Positions 17,264-23,701 of a stretch of DNA of 23,701 nt are shown piece by piece. Under the pieces are notes generated by a model. The model was not told the DNA's origin. It saw only the letters and a program-made list of their open reading frames with translations, and made no database searches. The position numbers were made by a program, and so were the translations under genes. How positions within the stretch are numbered: position 1 is the first letter of the stretch; every line of letters starts with the position of its first letter. The DNA lies in NCBI GenBank assembly GCA_030745885.1, contig JASLNR010000065.1, positions 1 through 23,701 on the forward strand. The letters are read 5' to 3'. Origin of the DNA: Candidatus Thalassarchaeaceae archaeon (GTDB lineage Archaea; Thermoplasmatota; Poseidoniia; Poseidoniales; Thalassarchaeaceae).

Positions 17264-17869
17264 GTGTTGGAGAAGAGCGCTCCACCACTCGAGGAGGGGT
17301 TGTTGGCTGACGCCTACCTACTCTCATCCGTCCTCTTCGCGAACCCAGAGGCGATGGAGAGGGAATCCACTGACGCCCGAATAGACAATCTTTGCAATGA
17401 GCTCGAACTGCAAGGGCGTCCGGACATAGCACATCACTTCGGGCTGTTCCGCGAAGAGTTGTGGGATATCTCGGAGGATGAGTACCTCTTCACTTTGGAG
17501 ATGACCCCCTCCTCCCCGCCTTATCTCGGATCCTATGGATTTGATGCACCCAAGTCGTGCTCGGACATCGGAGCCAACGAACGTAACATGTACATGATTG
17601 AGGTCGCTGCTGTGTACAAGCACTACGGAATGGAGATGGAACACGGAGAAATGCCGGATTACTTCCCCGCAATCTGTGAGTTCCTCGCTATTTCACTAGT
17701 AGAAGAAGACCTCCGGGCGAGGAAACTGCGCAAGGGGTTCATCGAGTCGCTCGTCCTCCCCTTCCTGCCAGATTTCATAAGGGGGCTGGGGAAGAAGCCG
17801 TGGGCGCATATCGTCACCGCAGTGGCCGAACTTATCGCCACCGAGATTGAGGGGGGTGTTGAGGGGTGA
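17264..17869 (+). CDS. narJ: nitrate reductase assembly chaperone NarJ
   Basis: This is a TorD/NarJ-family cytoplasmic chaperone that binds apo-NarG and aids molybdenum cofactor and FS0 cluster insertion; it is not part of the final complex. The 201-aa protein is mostly helical and carries the family patch MEHGEMPDYFPAICEFLA near the middle. Overall sequence conservation is low, as is normal for the family. The place between narH and narI is the canonical narGHJI order. The start GTG 17264 follows the narH stop directly (TTG 17267 is possible). The stop overlaps the narI GTG start (17866-17869). Confidence 0.88.
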   Translation: MLEKSAPPLEEGLLADAYLLSSVLFANPEAMERESTDARIDNLCNELELQGRPDIAHHFGLFREELWDISEDEYLFTLEMTPSSPPYLGSYGFDAPKSCSDIGANERNMYMIEVAAVYKHYGMEMEHGEMPDYFPAICEFLAISLVEEDLRARKLRKGFIESLVLPFLPDFIRGLGKKPWAHIVTAVAELIATEIEGGVEG

Positions 17870-18594
17870 ATTGGAATGACATGTTCTTCTTGGCGTTGCC
17901 CTACGTCACAATCCTGCTATTCTTCCTCGCACCCGTCTGGCGCGCGTTCTCCGGCCAGTGGGCATGGTCAGCCCGAGGGGATTTCAAATGGACGCCCAGA
18001 CCCAGCGGCTTCTTCGGCCGCCGATCTATGGGGATGGCGGCATTGGCATTGCACTGGGGGGTCATCACCCTCATTTTCGGCCATTTGTTCCTCGGCCTGG
18101 TCGGCGCGCTCTGGGGCCCCATCATTCTGACCGATTACTTTCGATGGGTAGGGCTGGCTGGAGGGCTGATGTTCCTCTACGGTCTGATTGTGGCTCTGTT
18201 GAGGCGAATCCTCATCGACGAGGTCAGGGTGATGAGCAAACTCGAGGATTACGTCATCCTCTGCCTCCTCATCACTGCAGCAGGCTCCGCTCTCTGGATG
18301 GCAATCATCGCCAACGATTTCGAGGGCAATTGGGGCTGGTCCTCGACAGTCTTCCCGTGGTTGGAATCCATCCTCACCTTCTCACCCGATGCATCGAGCA
18401 TGCAGGAAGCCCCGCTCCTGACGAAGCTGCACCTAATCGTCAGCATGCTGTTCTTCTGTTACATCCCATTCACGAAAATGGTCCATTTGTGGAGTTACCC
18501 TTTCGAGTATGTAACTCGGCCGTTCATCTCGATACGAGAGCGGGGAAGTTGGGTGCCCCGGCCTCTCGGGCACCAATTTCGCCGTCGACGCTGA
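17866..18594 (+). CDS. narI: respiratory nitrate reductase, gamma subunit (cytochrome b)
   Basis: This is the membrane cytochrome b subunit that oxidises quinol and passes electrons to NarH. At 242 aa (E. coli 225) it has five predicted membrane helices. The heme ligand spacing of E. coli is kept exactly: two His ten residues apart in LHWGVITLIFGH, and two His eighteen apart in the last helix (KLHLIVSML to KMVHLWSYP). Both b hemes should therefore be present. The start GTG 17866 overlaps the narJ stop by four bases. A basic C-terminal tail (HQFRRRR) follows the last helix, as expected for a cytoplasmic end. Confidence 0.93.
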   Translation: MNWNDMFFLALPYVTILLFFLAPVWRAFSGQWAWSARGDFKWTPRPSGFFGRRSMGMAALALHWGVITLIFGHLFLGLVGALWGPIILTDYFRWVGLAGGLMFLYGLIVALLRRILIDEVRVMSKLEDYVILCLLITAAGSALWMAIIANDFEGNWGWSSTVFPWLESILTFSPDASSMQEAPLLTKLHLIVSMLFFCYIPFTKMVHLWSYPFEYVTRPFISIRERGSWVPRPLGHQFRRRR

Positions 18595-18634
18595 GTCACA
18601 TATGATGTAACACCAAGAAACCAAGGAGAGAGAG

Positions 18635-20326
18635 ATGGAATCGGGGCAAGACGCCTCCTACGATGGGGCCGATGCGACGAGATCCAGAGCGTACAGGGTC
18701 CTGACATTGAGTACGGCCGCCTTCACAGTCAATTTTGCCTGCTGGATGATGTATGGGGTGCTCATCACCTTCCTCGTTGTCAATCAGCTCTACGACTGGG
18801 ACAAAACACAGACTGGCTGGCTCATCGGCACCCCCGTCCTCACCGGAGCGTTGCTCCGCCTCCCTGCCGGGGTGCTTACTGACATGTACGGTGGACGCAA
18901 GGTGTTCACCGCGGTGATGCTAGTCTCCTCCATCCCCATGTTCCTCGTCAGTCAGGCGGATTCATTCTATGCCTTCCTCTTCGCCGGGCTTGGCTTCGGC
19001 CTCTCGGGTGCTAGTTTCGCTGTAGGCATCGCCTACACGTCCGTCTGGTTCGACAAGGAGCAGCAGGGAATCGCTCTAGGGATCTTTGGAGCAGGCAATG
19101 CCGGTGCGGCACTAACCGCCGTATTCGCGCCGATAATGCTCCTCAGGCTGACCAATGATGGCACTGACCTCGAGGGGTGGCGCACCCTGCCGCAGATCTA
19201 CGCAGCCTTGCTAGTGGCGATGGCCGTGCTGTTTTGGCTGCTCACCTTCGAGCGCAAGGTGCACGAGAGCGAGAGCCTGACTCTGCGAGAGCGACTAGAG
19301 CCAATACGGGATGTGCGAGTTTGGCGCTTCGGCTTCTACTACTTCCTGGTCTTCGGTGGCTTCGTGGCACTGGCACAATGGCTTGTTCCTTACTACGTGA
19401 ACGTCTACACTGTCAGCATCGCTACTGCCGGCATGCTCACCGCCGTGTTCAGCTTCCCATCTGGGGTCATTCGCGTACTGGGGGGTTGGATGTCTGACTA
19501 CTGGGGCGCACGCAGGGTGATGTACTGGGTACTATTCACTTGCTTGGTCTCATCCCTGCTGCTACTACCCCCCAAGATGGAAGTGATTTCCCCGGGCGAG
19601 GGAGTGATGGCCATCCGCGACGGCATCGTAACAAATGTCGACGAAGCGAACTTCACCATCACCGTTGACGGCGACACGGTCTACAGGTACGATGGACTCA
19701 TCGTGTCGGACGACGATGGGGCGGAAAACAATGAATGGAACCTGCTGCCGGTAATCGAGAGATGGCAGGAACCGTCAGTCGAGGAGGGCCAGCAGGTCGT
19801 ACGCAAGCAGCTGCTGGCCAAAGGAGTTTCACACATCACTTTCGAGGCGAACATTGGGATGTTCACTCTCCTGGTTTTCATTCTCGGTATCGCAATGGGG
19901 ATTGGCAAGGCGGCGGTGTACAAGCACATCCCGGTATACTACCCGAAGGACGTCGGCGTGGTCGGGGGCCTAGTCGGCGTGATAGGGGGGATGGGCGGTT
20001 TCGTCTGTCCTGTCATCTTCGGATACCTGCTAGAGTGGACCGGGCTGTGGACTTCCACCTGGGGTTTCTTTGCCCTAATCTCCACTGCCTGCCTGTTCTG
20101 GATGCACCATACCATTCAGCGCATGACCCATGCCCGCGCCCCCCTTATTGCTCAGATGATTGAGGATCCGGACCTATTCGTAAAACTCGACACAAACGGT
20201 GACGGGGAAATTTCGGATGAGGAATGGGATGAGTACAGGGTATACCGTGACGAAATCAAGGCAGAACAGGGGGTAGCCGACTCTGGCGGTGGAGAAGAAT
20301 GTGCGAATCCCAATTTGTCAGATTAG
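18635..20326 (+). CDS. narK: NarK-family nitrate/nitrite transporter with EF-hand tail
   Basis: This is a major-facilitator (NNP family) transporter of 563 aa that moves nitrate and/or nitrite across the membrane. The two substrate-binding Arg regions are recognisable: ALLRLPAGVLTD (about residue 75) and GVIRVLGGWMSD (about residue 279). GGLGG-type signatures appear as VVGGLVGVIGGMGGF. Two additions stand out. Residues about 311-395 form a soluble, beta-rich insertion between membrane helices. Residues 519-530 form a canonical EF-hand loop (DTNGDGEISDEE) in the C-terminal tail, which suggests calcium binding. It resembles the NarK1 half of fused bacterial NarK1-NarK2 proteins. ATG 18635 follows AAGGAGAG, 40 bases after narI. 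Confidence 0.88.
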   Translation: MESGQDASYDGADATRSRAYRVLTLSTAAFTVNFACWMMYGVLITFLVVNQLYDWDKTQTGWLIGTPVLTGALLRLPAGVLTDMYGGRKVFTAVMLVSSIPMFLVSQADSFYAFLFAGLGFGLSGASFAVGIAYTSVWFDKEQQGIALGIFGAGNAGAALTAVFAPIMLLRLTNDGTDLEGWRTLPQIYAALLVAMAVLFWLLTFERKVHESESLTLRERLEPIRDVRVWRFGFYYFLVFGGFVALAQWLVPYYVNVYTVSIATAGMLTAVFSFPSGVIRVLGGWMSDYWGARRVMYWVLFTCLVSSLLLLPPKMEVISPGEGVMAIRDGIVTNVDEANFTITVDGDTVYRYDGLIVSDDDGAENNEWNLLPVIERWQEPSVEEGQQVVRKQLLAKGVSHITFEANIGMFTLLVFILGIAMGIGKAAVYKHIPVYYPKDVGVVGGLVGVIGGMGGFVCPVIFGYLLEWTGLWTSTWGFFALISTACLFWMHHTIQRMTHARAPLIAQMIEDPDLFVKLDTNGDGEISDEEWDEYRVYRDEIKAEQGVADSGGGEECANPNLSD

Positions 20327-20335
20327 TGGAACTGA

Positions 20336-22021
20336 GTGAGAAGTGGTAAATTGACAGAAGAGAATGATGGCGAAGATATTGATGCGAGACCCCCCTCGAT
20401 GGGATCTAGGGATCCGGGAGCGGGGGTGCAGTTCGATTTCTGGGACCCGGAGGATGAGGGGTTCTGGGAGGAGTCGGGCAAGAGGCTGGCGAACCGAAAC
20501 CTGTGGATATCGATTCCCAACCTGTTTCTCGGCTTCGCCATATGGATGGTCTGGGGCGTGATAGTCACCAAGATACAGGGGATTCATGACCTTCATCCGG
20601 ATCTCTATTCATTCAGCGAATGGGGAGGGGGGCTGACTGGAGACGAGTACAAGGCCCTGCTGTACACCCTAGCCGCCTTGCCCGGATTGGCTGGCGCGAC
20701 CTTCCGCATCCCAAACTCCTTCATGATATCCATCTCTGGCGGCCGCAACGTCATCGCCGCCACCACGCTGCTACTGCTGCTGCCGATGGTCGGAGCGGGA
20801 ATCGCCCTTCAGGACCCGGATGTAGCCTTTCTTACCTTGCTGACCTACGCATTGATGTCTGGCGTTGGTGGGGGGGCCTTCGCCTCCTCGATGTCCAACA
20901 TCTCCTTCTTCTTCCCACGCAAGATGCAGGGCCTGACACTGGGCCTCAATGCCGGACTCGGAAATCTTGGGGTCAGCGCGATGCAGTTCTCAGTCCCGAT
21001 CGTGATGGGTTTCGCTCTGTTCGGGGGCATGTCAGGCTCTGCGATTGGTGGCTACTATGTGGCTGACGCAGCGCTGCTTTGGGTGCCGTTCTGCGCCTTC
21101 TTCATGATTGCAGCGTGGTTGTGGATGAATAACATGCCAGAGCATGACGTCGCCAACACGACGGACTCGCTGAAGAAGTACATCTGGCTAGAGGGGATCG
21201 GCTACATCGCCGCTGGAATAGGCGTCTCGGTGCTGGTTGCGTCACGGAACAGTGAGGCTTTCGACTCGCCATTGATGGGCATCGTCCGCATCTTCGTGAT
21301 GGTGGCATTGGCAGTGGCGCTCACGCTCTGCCTGATGCGCTATGCCACCCCCGCTCCGGTCAAGGAGAGTCTTCTGGATCAGTGGAGGATCTTCGGCGAG
21401 AAGCACAACTGGCTGATGACCTGGCTCTACCTCATGACCTTTGGTTCATTCATCGGCTTCTCCGCGGCCTTTCCCAAACTCATCCTCGATGTCTTCGGGT
21501 ACCTGCCGGATGGAAGTATCAACCCATGGTACGACGATCATGCTCTGACCTATGCATTCCTCGGACCACTGGTGGGTGCGCTCATTCGTCCTGTGGGGGG
21601 ATGGATGGGTGACAAGTGGGGAGGTGCGAGGGTGACTCACTGGGACACCATCGTGATGATCTTCGCCACAATCGGGGTCGGGCTCATCATCGTCGAGGCG
21701 AAGGCATCACAGACCCCGGAGGACTTCTTCCTCCCATTCATGGCCCTGTTCATCATCCTGTTCACCACCACTGGAATTGGCAACGGCTCGACCTTCCGAA
21801 TGATTGCCGTCATCTTCCCCCGTGAGCAGGCTGGCCCAGTGCTCGGATGGACCTCGGCGATTGCGGCATATGGGGCCTTCATCATCCCGTCAGTGTTCGC
21901 AGTCTCAATCGCTGCCAAAGTGCCCGAGTACGCAATGTATGGATTTGCCACTTACTATGTCTCCTGTCTCGGAGTCAACTGGTGGTACTACGCTCGCAAG
22001 GATGCTGAGATGCCCTGCTGA
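20336..22021 (+). CDS. NarK2-type nitrate/nitrite transporter
   Basis: This is a second NNP-family major-facilitator transporter, 561 aa. It starts with a hydrophilic segment of about 60 residues, then RNLWISIPNLFLGFAIWMVWG, typical of NarK2-type proteins. Substrate-binding Arg regions are ATFRIPNSFMIS and ALIRPVGGWMGDKWGG, and another NNP segment is GNGSTFRMIAVIFPREQAGPVLGW. It probably exchanges nitrite for nitrate, supplying the inward-facing NarG and exporting its toxic product; direction cannot be read from sequence. The start GTG 20336 lies 9 bases after the previous stop, and TTG 20351 is an alternative. The order NarK1 then NarK2 equals that in fused bacterial proteins, but here they are separate genes. 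Confidence 0.87.
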   Translation: MRSGKLTEENDGEDIDARPPSMGSRDPGAGVQFDFWDPEDEGFWEESGKRLANRNLWISIPNLFLGFAIWMVWGVIVTKIQGIHDLHPDLYSFSEWGGGLTGDEYKALLYTLAALPGLAGATFRIPNSFMISISGGRNVIAATTLLLLLPMVGAGIALQDPDVAFLTLLTYALMSGVGGGAFASSMSNISFFFPRKMQGLTLGLNAGLGNLGVSAMQFSVPIVMGFALFGGMSGSAIGGYYVADAALLWVPFCAFFMIAAWLWMNNMPEHDVANTTDSLKKYIWLEGIGYIAAGIGVSVLVASRNSEAFDSPLMGIVRIFVMVALAVALTLCLMRYATPAPVKESLLDQWRIFGEKHNWLMTWLYLMTFGSFIGFSAAFPKLILDVFGYLPDGSINPWYDDHALTYAFLGPLVGALIRPVGGWMGDKWGGARVTHWDTIVMIFATIGVGLIIVEAKASQTPEDFFLPFMALFIILFTTTGIGNGSTFRMIAVIFPREQAGPVLGWTSAIAAYGAFIIPSVFAVSIAAKVPEYAMYGFATYYVSCLGVNWWYYARKDAEMPC

Positions 22022-22047
22022 CGTACCACTTCAAGAGGACGAGTCGG

Positions 22048-22551
22048 ATGGGAATCAATATGTCCGTTGAGGGGGATCACGGCCTGCACGATTTTTTCAC
22101 GCAGGACCATCGTCGTCTGGACAGCCTGTTCAACCAATTCAAGGAAGGCGACCCCCCCTCCGACATCGACGTACTCCACGAGTTTGCAAGGGGGCTAATC
22201 CAGCACATCATATGGGAGGAGGAGTTTCTCTTTCCAGTCTTTGAGGAGGTTACCGGGATGGTTACGGAGGGCCCCATAGCCCTCATGCGCCAAGACCATC
22301 ATACCATCCAGGAACTGCTCTACGAGCTGTTGATGCAGACTAGGTCGGGAAAGGTGGACCCCACCCTCCCCCTCCGTCTGGAGGGTCTGCTGCTCCAGCA
22401 CAATCTAGCCGAGGAGAACGTGCTGTACGAAGCCGTAGAGAGCATGATTGCACCGGAGAGCCGGGTTGAGCTGCTTCAGATCCTGTCCGAAGAGCCCGAG
22501 TTGGATCTCGAGAGATGGATTGAGGGAGTCACCGAGATAGCGCACGACTAG
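22048..22551 (+). CDS. hemerythrin-like HHE-domain protein
   Basis: This is a predicted cytoplasmic di-iron four-helix protein, 167 aa. Its ligand pattern is H in FFTQDHRRLD, H-x3-E in IQHIIWEEEFLFP, H in MRQDHHTIQEL and H-x3-E in LLQHNLAEENVLYE. This is the standard hemerythrin-like arrangement. As the last gene of the nar operon it may bind oxygen or NO, or help repair iron centres under nitrosative stress; none of these can be decided from sequence. It is a different member from the one at 6525-7097. ATG 22048 is chosen, with AAGAGGA at 22032-22038; ATG 22060 is also in frame. Confidence 0.85.
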   Translation: MGINMSVEGDHGLHDFFTQDHRRLDSLFNQFKEGDPPSDIDVLHEFARGLIQHIIWEEEFLFPVFEEVTGMVTEGPIALMRQDHHTIQELLYELLMQTRSGKVDPTLPLRLEGLLLQHNLAEENVLYEAVESMIAPESRVELLQILSEEPELDLERWIEGVTEIAHD

Positions 22552-22626
22552 CGGTCGAGCCTGACGGGGATGCCCCCTGCCCGACTCATAGACCGGCTTC
22601 ACACGACTCCAAAATCCCTCAGGCCG

Positions 22627-22818
22627 CTAGTTGATCTTGTGGCCGGTGGTCTTGTCAACGCCCTCGGGAATGGGGCCCTCTTGACTGTCGCCGGTTGACA
22701 AGGTTCCAGTCGGCTCGAACATCAGAATGGATGCCCCGGGAAAGGTCGATTTGAGTTCATTCTGAGGCCCGAACATGTTCGGGAAGAGGGTCATTGACCT
22801 ATTGGGACCTGCCATGTT
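22627..22818 (-). CDS. possible small minus-strand gene, unrecognised
   Basis: A minus-strand frame from ATG 22816-22818 to TAG 22627-22629 would encode about 63 residues ending DKTTGHKIN. About 70 percent of its codons end in G or C, similar to the neighbouring genes. Against it are no Shine-Dalgarno motif, overlap with the palindrome and the leader of the divergent CxCH gene, and no family I recognise. It may just be intergenic DNA. Confidence 0.15.
   Translation of the reverse strand, partial: NMAGPNRSMTLFPNMFGPQNELKSTFPGASILMFEPTGTLSTGDSQEGPIPEGVDKTTGHKIN
22768..22783. promoter_or_regulatory. 16-bp perfect palindrome CCCGAACATGTTCGGG
   Basis: This is the longest copy of the shared GAACATGTTC element, 47 bases upstream of ATG 22830 of the second CxCH gene. 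A degenerate second copy (GCCATGTTCGGGAGG, 22811-22825) lies 39 bases further on, centre to centre, and overlaps the Shine-Dalgarno motif. The arrangement fits an operator pair. Confidence 0.5.
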
Positions 22819-22829
22819 CGGGAGGCTCG

Positions 22830-23480
22830 ATGAGAGGTAAAAGAAAAGCGATGGCGTGGAAGCGCGTTGCGATAGCGTTCCTGATTGTTTCCTCACTCTC
22901 GATCCCGTTGGCGAACGCGATCCCGGGCGGCATCAACGGCCCCATGGTGGAGAACGGTTGCATTTGTCATGGTGGGGGTGTGGTAAGCGGGGATGTGCAG
23001 ATCGAAATAGGGGGGCTTCCCGTTGAATGGGAGCTTGGTGAGAAGTACGAGATTCTGATCTCTGTGGTAAGCCAGGTACCTGAATCCGGTAGTGCTTTCG
23101 GAGGCTTCAACCTCGTTGCAGACGGCGGAACTCTAGTCGAAACAGATGAGACCGTGCAGATTCGAAATGGTGAAGCCACCCATACTGAGATCGGCAATAT
23201 GCAAAGGGAGTGGGTTGTCTCTTGGATAGCACCCGACTCTCCGTCAAGAGATGTTGAATTCCGCGTCTATGCTAACACCGTCAACGGCGATGGTGAGGCG
23301 GACACTGAGGACCAATGGTCCACTAAGAGCGTCAGCATAGAGGGTCCCGAAGGGAAGCCCATCTACCTGACTGAGCCGGGCAAGGCCCGTTCCCTGTTGG
23401 TTGGGCTAGTAATTGCGGCGATAATTGTCAACATCCTGCCCGATACTGGAGGTAAATTGGATGAGAAGGCCGAGGAATGA
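22830..23480 (+). CDS. secreted, membrane-anchored CxCH protein, paralogue 2
   Basis: This is a predicted extracytoplasmic protein of 216 aa with the same plan as the product of 11268-11939. A signal peptide (core AIAFLIVSSLSI, end ANA) is followed by ENGCICHGG, then a beta-rich domain with FGGFNLVADGG, EATHTEIGNMQREWVVSW and NTVNGDGEADTEDQW, then a C-terminal membrane helix (LLVGLVIAAIIVNIL) and a short acidic tail. The motif is again C-x-C-H, so the missing residue relative to a heme c CxxCH is not an accident of one gene. ATG 22830 is chosen because GGGAGG at 22820-22825 gives correct spacing; the frame is open further upstream. Its stop overlaps the next start by ATGA. Confidence 0.75.
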   Translation: MRGKRKAMAWKRVAIAFLIVSSLSIPLANAIPGGINGPMVENGCICHGGGVVSGDVQIEIGGLPVEWELGEKYEILISVVSQVPESGSAFGGFNLVADGGTLVETDETVQIRNGEATHTEIGNMQREWVVSWIAPDSPSRDVEFRVYANTVNGDGEADTEDQWSTKSVSIEGPEGKPIYLTEPGKARSLLVGLVIAAIIVNILPDTGGKLDEKAEE

Positions 23481-23701
23481 ATATGAATAGTGTGACGGGC
23501 ATGACAAGACACGGGGCAGATATGCAGCATCTACTGATTTCTCTCCGTCTACCGGACGGCCACTGGGCCGGTGACATCTCGAGAGGTAATCACAACATTA
23601 CTTTCCAAATAGTGGAGCATATGGCACTGTCCAAAGGCCGTGGCTCGGTTCGGGTCTTAGCTAGAGGTCGTGGGATCCAGAAACTCAAGGAAGATCTTCT
23701 C
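23477..23701 (+). CDS. N-terminal part of a possible HTH_10-type transcription regulator (partial)
   Basis: A frame opens at ATG 23477, overlapping the stop of the CxCH gene (ATGA), and stays open to the end of the window (75 codons, cut by the edge). Alternative ATGs lie at 23483 and 23501. The start MNMNSVTGMTRHGAD is followed by LLISLRLPDGHWAGDIS and a VRVLARGRGIQKLKEDLL segment. The RLPDGHW... pattern followed by a short alpha/beta domain resembles the input domain of archaeal bacterio-opsin-activator-like HTH_10 regulators. The DNA-binding part would lie outside the window. Family assignment is tentative; the reality of a gene here is better supported. Confidence 0.5.
   Translation, partial: MNMNSVTGMTRHGADMQHLLISLRLPDGHWAGDISRGNHNITFQIVEHMALSKGRGSVRVLARGRGIQKLKEDLL

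Noticed and set aside
22566..22576. GGGG-ATG-CCCC hairpin after the nar operon as a terminator
   Set aside because: The stem is four pairs with a three-base loop and no T-run follows.
155..22783. The palindrome as a LexA SOS box
   Set aside because: Gram-positive-type SOS boxes have GAAC-N4-GTTC; here only two bases separate the half-sites. It does not match the FNR box TTGAT-N4-ATCAA either.
11268..23480. Canonical CxxCH heme c sites in the two secreted proteins
   Set aside because: Both read C-x-C-H with only one residue between the Cys, so covalent heme cannot be claimed.
1..23701. tRNA, rRNA, CRISPR arrays, insertion sequences
   Set aside because: I saw no regular spaced repeats, transposase motifs or RNA gene signatures by eye, though small RNAs would be missed.

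Overview
This window carries two back-to-back anaerobic metabolism clusters, all on the + strand. It most likely comes from a planktonic archaeon of the Marine Group II/III (Thermoplasmatota) type. The pointers are TATA-like boxes placed for leaderless or short-leader transcripts, a pair of secreted single-anchor proteins with a C-x-C-H motif that I associate with marine Euryarchaeota, a relic of a DTDGD-type acidic repeat protein, and a truncated 3' gene that resembles archaeal HTH_10-type regulators. No rRNA or other phylogenetic marker is present, so the assignment is an inference and a bacterial host is not excluded. Genes are tightly packed, Shine-Dalgarno motifs are common, and GTG and TTG starts are used.

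Region 1 (about 155-10456) is one apparent operon for anaerobic, ATP-dependent benzoyl-CoA degradation. The order is bcrC, bcrB, bcrA, bcrD (class I benzoyl-CoA reductase), dch (dienoyl-CoA hydratase with an extra N-terminal domain), had (6-hydroxycyclohexenecarbonyl-CoA dehydrogenase), a hemerythrin-like protein, oah (ring-opening hydrolase), an SDR dehydrogenase and a tryptophanase. Most junctions are 4-base ATGA overlaps or gaps of about 10 bases or less. Together the enzymes dearomatise benzoyl-CoA, hydrate and oxidise the diene, and open the ring to 3-hydroxypimelyl-CoA. The CoA ligase, the ferredoxin and its reductase, and the later beta-oxidation enzymes are not in the window.

Region 2 (10457-11267) is an AT-richer stretch without an intact gene. 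It holds a relic of an acidic repeat protein, a frame-broken minus-strand relic with a membrane-transporter-like tail, a hairpin, short direct repeats and a 14-bp perfect palindrome.

Region 3 (11268-22551) is a respiratory nitrate reductase operon: a secreted CxCH protein, narG, narH, narJ, narI, two NarK-family nitrate/nitrite transporters (the first with a C-terminal EF-hand) and a second hemerythrin-like protein. NarG lacks a Tat signal and matches the inward-facing bacterial enzyme, which fits the need for two transporters.

Region 4 (22552-23701) has an intergenic stretch with a 16-bp palindrome, a second CxCH paralogue, and the start of a putative regulator that runs off the window. The palindrome core GAACATGTTC occurs upstream of the bcr operon, upstream of the first CxCH gene and upstream of the second. 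A shared regulator may therefore tie aromatic ring reduction to nitrate respiration.
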